Source of the DNA: BACL27 sp964203235
GTDB taxonomy: Bacteria > Actinomycetota > Acidimicrobiia > Acidimicrobiales > Ilumatobacteraceae
Length of the DNA stretch: 64,000 bases
Assembly (NCBI GenBank): GCA_964203235.1
Contig: CAXNLE010000002.1
Span: forward strand, 124,001 to 188,000
Direction: 5' to 3'
Shown: positions 33,461 through 41,183 of the stretch, in pieces
How positions within the stretch are numbered: position 1 is the stretch's first letter
Layout of the letters: every line of letters starts with the position of its first letter
Program-made: the position numbers and the translations under genes
The notes under the pieces: generated by a model
What the model saw: only the letters and a program-made list of their open reading frames with translations
What the model was told of the DNA's origin: nothing
Databases searched by the model: none

Positions 33461-36400
33461 GAGACTGAGTAAACCGTTTGGTTATCCTTGGCGGGTAGCC
33501 CGAGAAGCGTTTGGTGTGACTTCCAAAATTCAAGCACTGGGCTTTTTGTGTGAAAGATTTCGCTGAAGATCGGGTCATCGCCAAAAACTACGAACTCACT
33601 TGAGTCACCGAAATCGTCGCCTGAGACAAAAAAATCAAATTCGCTAAGCCTTTTGTCGGTGTCGGCAGTGGCGGTGCGTCCAAATTCTGCACACGGTGAA
33701 ACCAATGCAACGCGGGCCATTTCGCACAGTGTTGCGAGTCGTTGTTTGGCTTCGTCTTGGGTTACCGAGTCGCTAAGTACAACTTTCCGCTCGCGAACAA
33801 TATGTTTTGGATCATTTGGCCAATCTTCATGTCGAGCAAGAACATAACCCGTGTTGATCTGAAGTCCCGCGGCACGAGCAATTAGCAACCGAATTGCAAG
33901 CCGACGCAAAGCCGGGATGTACTCATAATCTTTTGCACCAGCGCGATAACAAACAATAGATGTGACAATTTCTATACCCTGTGTGCACATCGGTATTTCG
34001 CCCACAAGCTTGACCCCTGGCGAAATATCAATATCTATCGCAACTGGGGCAAGCGTGGCTAAATCAATATTCATCGCCGCAAGTGCAGACTGCATTGCAT
34101 CAACTAGATCTTCAACTTCTTGAAATGCTTCACCGCCAAATGGTGCGGGTGGCACAACGCCAGAGCGTCGAACCTCGGCCTGCCACGTGCCTGGGGCTTC
34201 AGGCGATTTATCAACCGATGTGAGCATCAATAAATCTTGGGCCAAACCCGCGGCAGTTTTTTTGTCAATCTCAAGAGGAATAGTCGCGGGCGTCTCAGAC
34301 TCATTCTTGCGGTAATTAAATATCCCAAGTGTTTGGCGCAAATAAATATCTAACGGCTCGACATAAGTTTTTTCTAACAACTCTGGCGTCAGCACGACAG
34401 GCGTTGGCAAATCAACAACACGTAGTGGCTTAGTTTTAATCGCGTCACCCAATGTGATCGCCGCTTGTCGAGCGACCTGATCATGCGACCAAATAATTTC
34501 GGCCTGCACCTGATCTTTGAAGAAGTTTCGTACGCTTGTGGTATGCCTCGGATGTTCAATTTCAATTGCGCTGAGATGTTTATTTGTTGCTTGTTGACCG
34601 ACGCCGAGCCGGCGAGCGAAATCTACGAACTCGGCAAGCGGTGTTGCAAGCGGTAGGCGCTGATTATTTTTGATGCTTTGACCCGTGCAAGTAATTATCA
34701 GTCGTTCTTGCGCGGCAAGCGTTGCATCAAGCAACGATCGGCGCACATCAAGGCGAGAATCTGAGTCGCCAATCATCCGCTGGCGTTCGATTAGATCGTC
34801 ACCTTCGCCCTCGCTAGACGACAATGACTCTTCATCAAAACCAACAACACAAACAACACGAAACGGCACGCCTCGTAATGGGATCATCGAAGTCGCAGTG
34901 ATCGCACCAGTGCGCAGCGGCTGACGACCCGGAACCTCATTGAGCATTTCGTTTAGTTGCGCGGCGAAATCGCCGTAGTCAACATCAACTATGTTGCCCG
35001 CGGCCGATTTACGCAGCGAGCTGAGTTGTTGAAGCGGCATCGCAAGTTCATCGCAAGACTCACCACACAAACTAACGATTGCCGTTTCAACTGCATCGCA
35101 CCACTGAGCCACCGTGTGCTGTTTAGTTGCAAGATCTGCAAGTTGCAGCACTGCGTCGAATACGCGAATCAGCGCCGCGATTTCGTCGATGTCAGAGAGA
35201 TCAACATCATCAAGCGCGTCAACCGCGAGCGAGTCAAAAGTTTGCGTACCATCAGCAACTAGCGCGCCCAACAACATTTGTTCAAGGCCGGCACGCCAAG
35301 TGTGGGCGCTTAGTTCGGGTGCGATTAATCCGTTAAGTTTTCGATGTTCAACAGTCAAGCCCCATCGCACATTTGCTTTTTCGGCGTAGCGATACCAATG
35401 TTCTACACCTTCGGTACTGACACCTAAATTTTCAAGAACTAGCGGCGAGGTTGCAACCGAAAGCACACCGTCAATTGAGCATCGTGATTGCACAAGATCA
35501 ATCACGCTTGCGAGCAACGCTGATGCTTCGTTAATTTGGCGAATGCCTCGGTCTGCAACAACAAGCGGAAGTTTGATTTCGCGTTTTTTGCCACCCGCGC
35601 TCGCGATCTCACCCTCGCCCACACCTGCGCCGACTTGCACAGACCGCGCAAAAGTTGCTTCTAGAAATGGCGCCGCGGTCGCAATGTCTGGGCAGATGAC
35701 AACGACCTCGTGCGGTTGCAGATCTTTGAGATCACTAAAGGCGTGCAACAATGCATCATGCAACACTTCAATTTGTCGACCCAAGTTATGACAACGATGA
35801 ATCGTCAAAGATCGATCTGAAATGTCTAAATCAGTTTTAACCGCTTGCAATTGCTGACTGACCGTGTGTTGCATTCGGCCGAGCAATGTTTGTGCAGTGA
35901 CACCAACGTGTTGCAAGTGTGTTGACTTGACGCCTTGAGACGCAAGCAAAGTTTCGAGTTCTTGTGAACCCATCAACCAAGAATTAACAAGTGGATCGAT
36001 ATCAGTCGGCAAAGCCGGTGATGGGTTGCGTTCTGGAATCAAGCCAATTGTCGCGCTAGCGCTCACACTCGCACCCGCTGTCGCCGTTGCGCTCGCCGCC
36101 ACAGACCATTTTTTTGAAATCGCCGGCGACGGGTGAACCAACACAACGCGAATCTCGACATGTTCTTTTAGTTGCAACAGTGCATCAATTTGCCCAGGGC
36201 TAAGCGATTGAAACCCAACAACCAAAATCTGTTTCGGAGTTTTTGCAGACAACTCTGGCTTTCGCGCGGCTGGGCTCGGCTGACCGATGCGTTTTCGAAC
36301 TGAACTCCATAATTCGAACTGCCACATATCGTTGACGTTGAGTTGTTTGGCGTTTGGGTTGTGCGCGGTTGGGCTGACCGCGGGCTTGCCCTGCTCCCAG

Positions 36401-36831
36401 AGGCGAATCATTGCAGGACGACGAACGTGATAGCGATCGAATCGATCAGCCATTGCTCGAGCAGCCTTTAGTTGGCCACCAACTCGATCAATTAATGGTT
36501 GATACGCGGTGTCTGTCGAAATTACATCGAGCACATGAAACATCAGGTTCTCGATCAACCACTGATCGTGCTCATCAGAGACATTTGGTTTGAGAAACTT
36601 GGTTAACGAACCAGGGAAATCAATTTCGACATTGGCGATTATGCCGTCGGTCTTGCCGAAGCCACTCGTGCCAAGTTGTTTGGCAACTTCTGACATCAGC
36701 CATGCTTTTACGCCGGCGGTCGGCACAACAATGTGCTGTTTCGCGAACAAATCAACAGGCTGGCGAAGGTAATCAACCACAGGTTGAAGCACGTCAGTTA
36801 GCCGACTGACATATTCAACTTGAAGACTCAT
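33457..36831 (-). CDS. recC: RecC, exodeoxyribonuclease V gamma subunit
   Basis: 1124 residues from the ATG at 36831, chosen because GAGG lies just upstream; an in-frame ATG at 36909 would add 26 residues without family likeness. It has inactive helicase folds as in RecC: the degenerate N-terminal region with HIVVPTAGVKAWL, then FRVVCVVGFDEESLSS, and a C-terminal nuclease-like domain without the catalytic set. It splits strands and reads recombination hotspot sequences in known complexes. First gene of the operon. Confidence 0.93.
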   Translation of the reverse strand: MSLQVEYVSRLTDVLQPVVDYLRQPVDLFAKQHIVVPTAGVKAWLMSEVAKQLGTSGFGKTDGIIANVEIDFPGSLTKFLKPNVSDEHDQWLIENLMFHVLDVISTDTAYQPLIDRVGGQLKAARAMADRFDRYHVRRPAMIRLWEQGKPAVSPTAHNPNAKQLNVNDMWQFELWSSVRKRIGQPSPAARKPELSAKTPKQILVVGFQSLSPGQIDALLQLKEHVEIRVVLVHPSPAISKKWSVAASATATAGASVSASATIGLIPERNPSPALPTDIDPLVNSWLMGSQELETLLASQGVKSTHLQHVGVTAQTLLGRMQHTVSQQLQAVKTDLDISDRSLTIHRCHNLGRQIEVLHDALLHAFSDLKDLQPHEVVVICPDIATAAPFLEATFARSVQVGAGVGEGEIASAGGKKREIKLPLVVADRGIRQINEASALLASVIDLVQSRCSIDGVLSVATSPLVLENLGVSTEGVEHWYRYAEKANVRWGLTVEHRKLNGLIAPELSAHTWRAGLEQMLLGALVADGTQTFDSLAVDALDDVDLSDIDEIAALIRVFDAVLQLADLATKQHTVAQWCDAVETAIVSLCGESCDELAMPLQQLSSLRKSAAGNIVDVDYGDFAAQLNEMLNEVPGRQPLRTGAITATSMIPLRGVPFRVVCVVGFDEESLSSSEGEGDDLIERQRMIGDSDSRLDVRRSLLDATLAAQERLIITCTGQSIKNNQRLPLATPLAEFVDFARRLGVGQQATNKHLSAIEIEHPRHTTSVRNFFKDQVQAEIIWSHDQVARQAAITLGDAIKTKPLRVVDLPTPVVLTPELLEKTYVEPLDIYLRQTLGIFNYRKNESETPATIPLEIDKKTAAGLAQDLLMLTSVDKSPEAPGTWQAEVRRSGVVPPAPFGGEAFQEVEDLVDAMQSALAAMNIDLATLAPVAIDIDISPGVKLVGEIPMCTQGIEIVTSIVCYRAGAKDYEYIPALRRLAIRLLIARAAGLQINTGYVLARHEDWPNDPKHIVRERKVVLSDSVTQDEAKQRLATLCEMARVALVSPCAEFGRTATADTDKRLSEFDFFVSGDDFGDSSEFVVFGDDPIFSEIFHTKSPVLEFWKSHQTLLGLPAKDNQTVYSVS

Positions 36832-37001
36832 CACACCTCGATTTCTTGTTACTTGAACAGACACTACTTCACACTTGTTGTACAACTCTTTAAGACATCG
36901 GCGTGACAATCAGAACTTGCCGATATCTCTGCCAGACGTACCGGTATCGCCGGTTACGGGCAAACAGTTCGCAGCATTTACTGCGGCGACACCAGACCGA
37001 C
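36832..37001. other. Intergenic region upstream of recC
   Basis: 170 bp, presumed to hold the recCBD promoter; no clear site was recognised. A GC-rich hairpin-like stretch lies around 36935-36960 (CGGTATCGCCGGTTACGGG). Confidence 0.3.
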
Positions 37002-37118
37002 CTAGTTGATCTTTGAACCAATTGCGAGAAGCAATAAAACTGGGATGAGCACAAAAAACGGAAACATGATAACTACCGCAATTGCGATGCTGATACCAAC
37101 AATGATTTTGAAAGACAT
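37002..37118 (-). CDS. Small single-helix membrane protein
   Basis: 38 residues: MSFKIIVGISIAIAVVIMFP, then a hydrophobic stretch to LAIGSKIN. The ATG at 37118 has GAAGG seven bases upstream (minus strand), which supports translation. One long hydrophobic segment, possibly two short helices. Function unknown. Confidence 0.5.
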   Translation of the reverse strand: MSFKIIVGISIAIAVVIMFPFFVLIPVLLLLAIGSKIN

Positions 37119-37225
37119 TTAGTAACCTTCTTTTTTTGATGTGGCGCGCAAATGGTAAGTGGCGCTAGTACTGAACCGATCGTTGTCGTTGGCGAGCGTG
37201 TGATTTGTCATAGTGGCATTATGCC

Positions 37226-37559
37226 CGGTGGGTGTTGCATTGTTTTCTCACTAATTCGCAAAAACCTCTGATAACCCGGCCAAGATACTGCACAAAACTG
37301 ACCACATCTTTCGTTTATTAGGTACACAGCAAATTCAAAGTGAGACGAAAGGATCCAGTTTGAAAAACAGAAAACAGAAAAAACTAGTAGTAAAGAGAAT
37401 CGACAAAACTTATTGGCAGATGACACCAGAAGAGAAGATGGCATTTGTTATGGGCATATTTCAACAGTTCAGCCCAAACGAAGAAGTTAGAAACGACGAG
37501 GGTAAAAACAAAAAATAATTGAAGATGTTTTGAGTTTTGTAACTCTGCAACACCCACCG
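37226..37559. repeat. 334-bp segment with 14-bp perfect terminal inverted repeats
   Basis: CGGTGGGTGTTGCA at 37226-37239 and its exact reverse complement TGCAACACCCACCG at 37546-37559 enclose one small gene (37360-37518). Such a match within 350 bp is not expected by chance. It resembles a MITE-like or small mobile element, but no target-site duplication is seen. An RNA-level long-range hairpin is the alternative. Confidence 0.45.
37360..37518 (+). CDS. Small basic protein inside the inverted-repeat segment
   Basis: 52 residues from TTG 37360, with AAAGGA at 37348-37353 upstream. It begins LKNRKQKKLVVKRIDKTYWQ and continues with MTPEEKMAFVMGIFQQF and a charged tail ending EGKNKK. Unknown; the T-P-E-E-K-M-A-F helix looks like a genuine protein rather than noise. 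Confidence 0.45.
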   Translation: MKNRKQKKLVVKRIDKTYWQMTPEEKMAFVMGIFQQFSPNEEVRNDEGKNKK

Positions 37560-37577
37560 ATATATTGATGGTGCAAT

Positions 37578-37659
37578 TTCATCCAGACGATCTGAGGGGC
37601 TTGGCCCGTTGAAGATCACCAACCGGCGTAAAACCGGTGGTAACGCCAAGAACGATGAA
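37578..37659 (+). ncRNA. SAM-I/IV-clan-like riboswitch
   Basis: The core follows the SAM-I order: P1 TTCATC (37578-37583) pairs with GATGAA (37654-37659); then GAGGGGCTTGGCCCGTTGAA for P2 with its internal turn, CCAACCGG.. forming P3 with CCGGTGG (37622-37641), and CGCCAAG whose CCAAG can pair with CTTGG at 37600-37604 as the pseudoknot. The SAM-I P4 stem is absent, as in SAM-I/IV variants. The 3' strand of P1 runs into the AAAGGA ribosome site before ATG 37668, so ligand binding would hide it and switch translation off. Assignment by eye from consensus. Confidence 0.62.
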
Positions 37660-37667
37660 AGGAATAT

Positions 37668-38075
37668 ATGACTACCGAAACAAATTATAAACTCGGGTAT
37701 TCAGTGCATTTCATACAGGCGCGACTTGCACTCGAAGAAAATGTCGCATGGCGACCAGCAATGATCACCGAGATAGGTGAAGGAACAATTCAAATACATG
37801 CATTTGGCGGTGCTGTGAGCACCTTCAAATGTGAAGAGACAGACCGACTTCGCGAGATCTACGAAAGTGGCCGAGTACCAGACGTACGAGATGGAAAGGG
37901 TCTTGCGATCTTGGCACCTCACGGTGTGTTGATTGTCCCCTGCGCTGATGAAGGCAAGACCTTTCCGCGTCAGGCTGAGATCATGCCCAACGTCGTATGT
38001 ATCGAGAACGGCGCAGCGCACTATTCGCCAACAACTGATGGTGCCTGGCACTTGTTTTCAATTGGCGAAGAGTAA
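37668..38075 (+). CDS. Hypothetical protein under the SAM-like riboswitch
   Basis: 135 residues, soluble, no recognised domain. It starts MTTETNYKLGYSVHFIQARL; the middle has strand-like ITEIGEGTIQIHAFGGAV and LAILAPHGVLIVPCADEGK. Not an obvious methionine or SAM enzyme or transporter, which is unusual for a SAM-type riboswitch target. Clear ribosome site (AAAGGA) 5 bp upstream. A YbjN-like gene follows 66 bp later and may be co-transcribed. Confidence 0.65.
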   Translation: MTTETNYKLGYSVHFIQARLALEENVAWRPAMITEIGEGTIQIHAFGGAVSTFKCEETDRLREIYESGRVPDVRDGKGLAILAPHGVLIVPCADEGKTFPRQAEIMPNVVCIENGAAHYSPTTDGAWHLFSIGEE

Positions 38076-38141
38076 TTTCACCCGCAGGAGTAGGCGTTAA
38101 GCAATAACTAAGATCCAGATAAACAGAAAGCGAGAACAACT

Positions 38142-38588
38142 TTGATAAGAAGTTCAATCACACTTGACGAATTACTTGAGATCCTTGACGATCTCTTTTG
38201 CGAATACGAAGTACACGAAGTTGAAGGTGAAAACGCATACTGGATTGAATGTGACTTGTTTGACGCCGACTTCATTATCTTTCCGTGGGGGCCAGGCCCG
38301 TTCTATCAAGATTTCTCTTTTGAGACGATCCGCAACCCTGAACTTGACCCCGAGACAATGTGCACACAATTCAACATCAAGCACGACTTTGCAAAAGCCA
38401 CGCCATTTGATCTGAACCAAGACAATGAAGACGACGACACCAGTGACATTGTCATCGCGATAAGAAGGATGGTCTCAATTGAAGGCGGAGTCAGCGACGA
38501 GTTCTTAAAGAACACCATCAACCTTTGGGCTGGAATGGTGCTGACCACTGAGGGCTTTTTCGAAGGCACGGCAACTGAAGTTGAGTGA
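38142..38588 (+). CDS. YbjN-like protein (2)
   Basis: 148 residues from a TTG start. Acidic, with an N-terminal helix (SITLDELLEILDDLFCEYEV), strands including ADFIIFPWGPGPFYQDFSFE, and a C-terminal helix. The general pattern is that of the YbjN/type III chaperone-like fold and is like the protein at 25879. Function unknown. Confidence 0.55.
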   Translation: MIRSSITLDELLEILDDLFCEYEVHEVEGENAYWIECDLFDADFIIFPWGPGPFYQDFSFETIRNPELDPETMCTQFNIKHDFAKATPFDLNQDNEDDDTSDIVIAIRRMVSIEGGVSDEFLKNTINLWAGMVLTTEGFFEGTATEVE

Positions 38589-38682
38589 GCACAAAATAAA
38601 TCCCGTGTGGCTGGGACTGGATTGGTGTGGATGATTTTTGAGTTTTTTGGTGAGAGAAGTCAGTTGGAAGTTTTTTGGGAAA

Positions 38683-39504
38683 CTATTGGTTGCACTCGAG
38701 GGCTTTTTTGAGTGAGATCGGGTTGCCGCTTTCATCTAGGCCGGATGTCGCTTTGAATTCGGTTTGATCCCAGGTGTAGACAAGTTGTGTCCAGCGGCGA
38801 ACATCGCAAGGCTCGCCCTGATCAGAGCTGACACCACTTTCCATCTGCCCTGACTTTTCATTAAAACCACCCATATAGAGAACCGACTCTCCATCAAAGG
38901 TCGTAGGCACCCAACGCCCGTCAACAAACCTTAAAACTTCTGACTCAAAAAAACTGGTTAACCGAACATCAAAAAATAATTCTGTATCACCATCACCTGT
39001 CATTTCAGCAAAAAATGCAGTGTGGGGCTCGTCATGCAACTGAGAAAAAACAGAAGTCTCTAACGACCAGCTCTGATTCGCAAATTGATAGAGGTCAATT
39101 TTCCAATCACAACCCCATTGCTCGGGCTCAAGCTCGGTAAATTCATGAAAATCACACGACAGAGTCGCAGCGATTGGTTCACCCCCGATGATCCCAGTTC
39201 CGGCACTGCGAACACAATTTCGAGTGAAGTCTTCTCCACATGGTTTGAGATTATTGAAAAATTTATTCCAATTTACTTTTACTGATAATAACTGCGCTGG
39301 CGAGAGAGTCGTCGTAGGAGCAACAGTTGTCGAAGTTGTCGTTGTGGTTGGCAGCGCACTCGTCGCAACGGTTGACGCGGCACTCGACACTTGCGATACT
39401 GCGTCACTTGAACTACAACTAGCGATGAGAAGCGAACCTGCGACGCCGGCGGCAAAAATTACAGAGCATGACCCACGATTAGTTGGCTTTAAGCGAACCG
39501 CCAT
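38683..39504 (-). CDS. Lipoprotein of unknown function
   Basis: 273 residues. A signal peptide ends in the lipobox LIASC, giving a lipid-anchored Cys near residue 30, then a Ser/Ala and Thr-rich linker (LPTTTTTSTTVAPTTTLS) and a soluble domain with several Cys (PCGEDFTRNCV, CDF, GCDWK, PCDVRRW) and an FG-GAP-like FFAEMTGDGDTELFFDV segment. Probably a surface-exposed extracellular protein. No operon partner. Confidence 0.72.
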   Translation of the reverse strand: MAVRLKPTNRGSCSVIFAAGVAGSLLIASCSSSDAVSQVSSAASTVATSALPTTTTTSTTVAPTTTLSPAQLLSVKVNWNKFFNNLKPCGEDFTRNCVRSAGTGIIGGEPIAATLSCDFHEFTELEPEQWGCDWKIDLYQFANQSWSLETSVFSQLHDEPHTAFFAEMTGDGDTELFFDVRLTSFFESEVLRFVDGRWVPTTFDGESVLYMGGFNEKSGQMESGVSSDQGEPCDVRRWTQLVYTWDQTEFKATSGLDESGNPISLKKALECNQ

Positions 39505-39538
39505 ACCTGGACAATACCGCTAACTCACAAAGCAGAGG

Positions 39539-39901
39539 TCAACTAACCAATTCGGCTGGGCGAGTGCTTGGCTCTTTATTTATCGGGTGAGTCCATTGTT
39601 CATATGGAAGATTTGTCCCAATGGCTACTCGAACTTTTGTACCTGCGAGGTCTTGATGTAACCATCCCGCCGGAAAACGAGAATGGCAACCAGCCTTCAC
39701 GTGGGTGACTGCACCTGTTTCATCGGCGAATGAGCCCGAGCCTGAAATGATCCATGCAGCACCTTCGAACTCGTGCCAGTGAAGAGGCTCATCGGTTTCA
39801 GTATTTACGTCAAAGGCGAATGCGTGTAATCCCATCTCTCGAAGTTTGGCAAGAGCATCTTCTTCGCTGATCGGATCACCGTATGAAAATTCGTATTTCA
39901 T
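39539..39901 (-). CDS. Cupin-like protein
   Basis: 120 residues from ATG 39901 (GGGGGA upstream; an in-frame TTG at 39916 is less likely). Cupin pattern: LHWHEFEGAAWIISGSGSF as motif 1 with two His and one Glu, and HSRFPAGWLHQDL as motif 2 with His. It probably binds a divalent metal. Small single-domain cupins include dioxygenases, isomerases and sensors, so activity is open. Confidence 0.65.
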   Translation of the reverse strand: MKYEFSYGDPISEEDALAKLREMGLHAFAFDVNTETDEPLHWHEFEGAAWIISGSGSFADETGAVTHVKAGCHSRFPAGWLHQDLAGTKVRVAIGTNLPYEQWTHPINKEPSTRPAELVS

Positions 39902-39971
39902 GTGCTTATCCCCCAAATTGTTTTGTTGTGACTATTAGTCATCATACGATAGGCAACAATCAGAGACTGAT

Positions 39972-41183
39972 TTGAATTATCCTTGGGTCGCACTGTATAT
40001 GCCATCGTCTTCGCCACTCCCTCCAGAGCTCGAAAATCTCGATCAGATATACGTTGAAACGTGTGAGGCTTTTAACAAGGGCGAAGTTTCTGCAGAACTA
40101 GCACGTTCAACGATTCTTGGCCTCTCTTTCACCGATGAATCTGGACGCATCTGGGTGGTCGACACAAAAAGGTCTGGCAAGCGCGCAGCATTTACATATG
40201 ATCAGAAACCGCACATTACTCAACCAATTTCTGTGGTCACAGATCAGAACGATGTAGCCGAAGATGTTGTTTCTCGTCGAAACTTTATTAACGAGTTGTC
40301 AATAAAGTCGGCGGTAATCGGCGTTCTTGGGGCGGCTGTGTTGTACGAAGGCTTTCGGCAACTGCGTGGTTCTGAGAGTAGTAGCGAAATTAAATCAGGA
40401 GAACCCAGCAGCAACGCAACCGAATCAGAAGCACCCGCGAGTGAATACATCCCTGAAGAGCCAGGATGGTCAGAGAAGGTTACTGAAATTGCGTTGAATA
40501 CCGACATTGCGTTTGGTCGATCAGTTGACAATGTGCCACTCACGTTTTATCGGCGACAATCTGGGGTTAATGGTGCCCGCGTACTGGTGATCGGGTGCAT
40601 TCATGGTGACGAATTTGTTGGCAACCGAGTCGTAGATATTCTGCGCGACATGCCACTTGACGGCAACATCGACTTGTGGACAGTTCGCACAATGAACCCT
40701 GACGGTCAGCAATTGCGCACGCGCCAAAACGCGAACGGCGTAGACCTCAATAGAAATTTTCCTGGTAACTGGCAGAAAATTGGTGAACCAGGTTCATGGC
40801 AATACTCAGGTGCAGACAGCGCAAGTGAACCAGAAGTGCAAAGTTTGGTGAAGCTTGGCGAACTCGTTAAACCACAGTTCGTTATTTGGTATCACCAGGA
40901 CTACTTTCGTATCGGGCCTGGAGTCGGCCACGACGGAAACGTTCGCACCAAATATGCCTCAATGGTTGGGCTACCGCTTCAAGAATTAAATTGCCTCTGC
41001 GGTTATGCAGGTGACAAACCGCTACTTGAAGCAGTGTTCGGTGGCACTGGTACAAACTGGGCAAAGTCATTTCAAGAGCCAACCGGCGTCAGCATGACTG
41101 TTGAATTTGGATCAACCCTTAGCGAAGAAGACGCTCAGCGCAATGCCCAAGCAGTAGTTGCCGTCGCTAACGAATTTTTCTAA
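39972..41183 (+). CDS. M14-family zinc carboxypeptidase-like protein with membrane anchor
   Basis: 403 residues. The N-terminal 110 residues are a small cytoplasmic-looking domain (GRIWVVDTKRSGKRAAF), followed by SRRNFINELSIKSAVIGVLG, a twin-Arg-like membrane segment, then an acidic Ser-rich linker and the M14 domain. Zinc ligands are in IHGDEFVG (His, Glu) and WYHQD (His); NPDG, NGVDLNRNFP and the C-terminal EFG Glu complete the site. It likely cleaves peptide or cell-wall peptide ends outside the membrane. TTG start at 39972; an ATG at 39999 is possible. Confidence 0.8.
   Translation: MNYPWVALYMPSSSPLPPELENLDQIYVETCEAFNKGEVSAELARSTILGLSFTDESGRIWVVDTKRSGKRAAFTYDQKPHITQPISVVTDQNDVAEDVVSRRNFINELSIKSAVIGVLGAAVLYEGFRQLRGSESSSEIKSGEPSSNATESEAPASEYIPEEPGWSEKVTEIALNTDIAFGRSVDNVPLTFYRRQSGVNGARVLVIGCIHGDEFVGNRVVDILRDMPLDGNIDLWTVRTMNPDGQQLRTRQNANGVDLNRNFPGNWQKIGEPGSWQYSGADSASEPEVQSLVKLGELVKPQFVIWYHQDYFRIGPGVGHDGNVRTKYASMVGLPLQELNCLCGYAGDKPLLEAVFGGTGTNWAKSFQEPTGVSMTVEFGSTLSEEDAQRNAQAVVAVANEFF

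Noticed and set aside
37119..37211. 30-codon minus-strand ORF ending at the start of the small membrane protein
   Set aside because: Its stop abuts the next ATG, which could mean coupling, but there is no ribosome site and no protein-like pattern.
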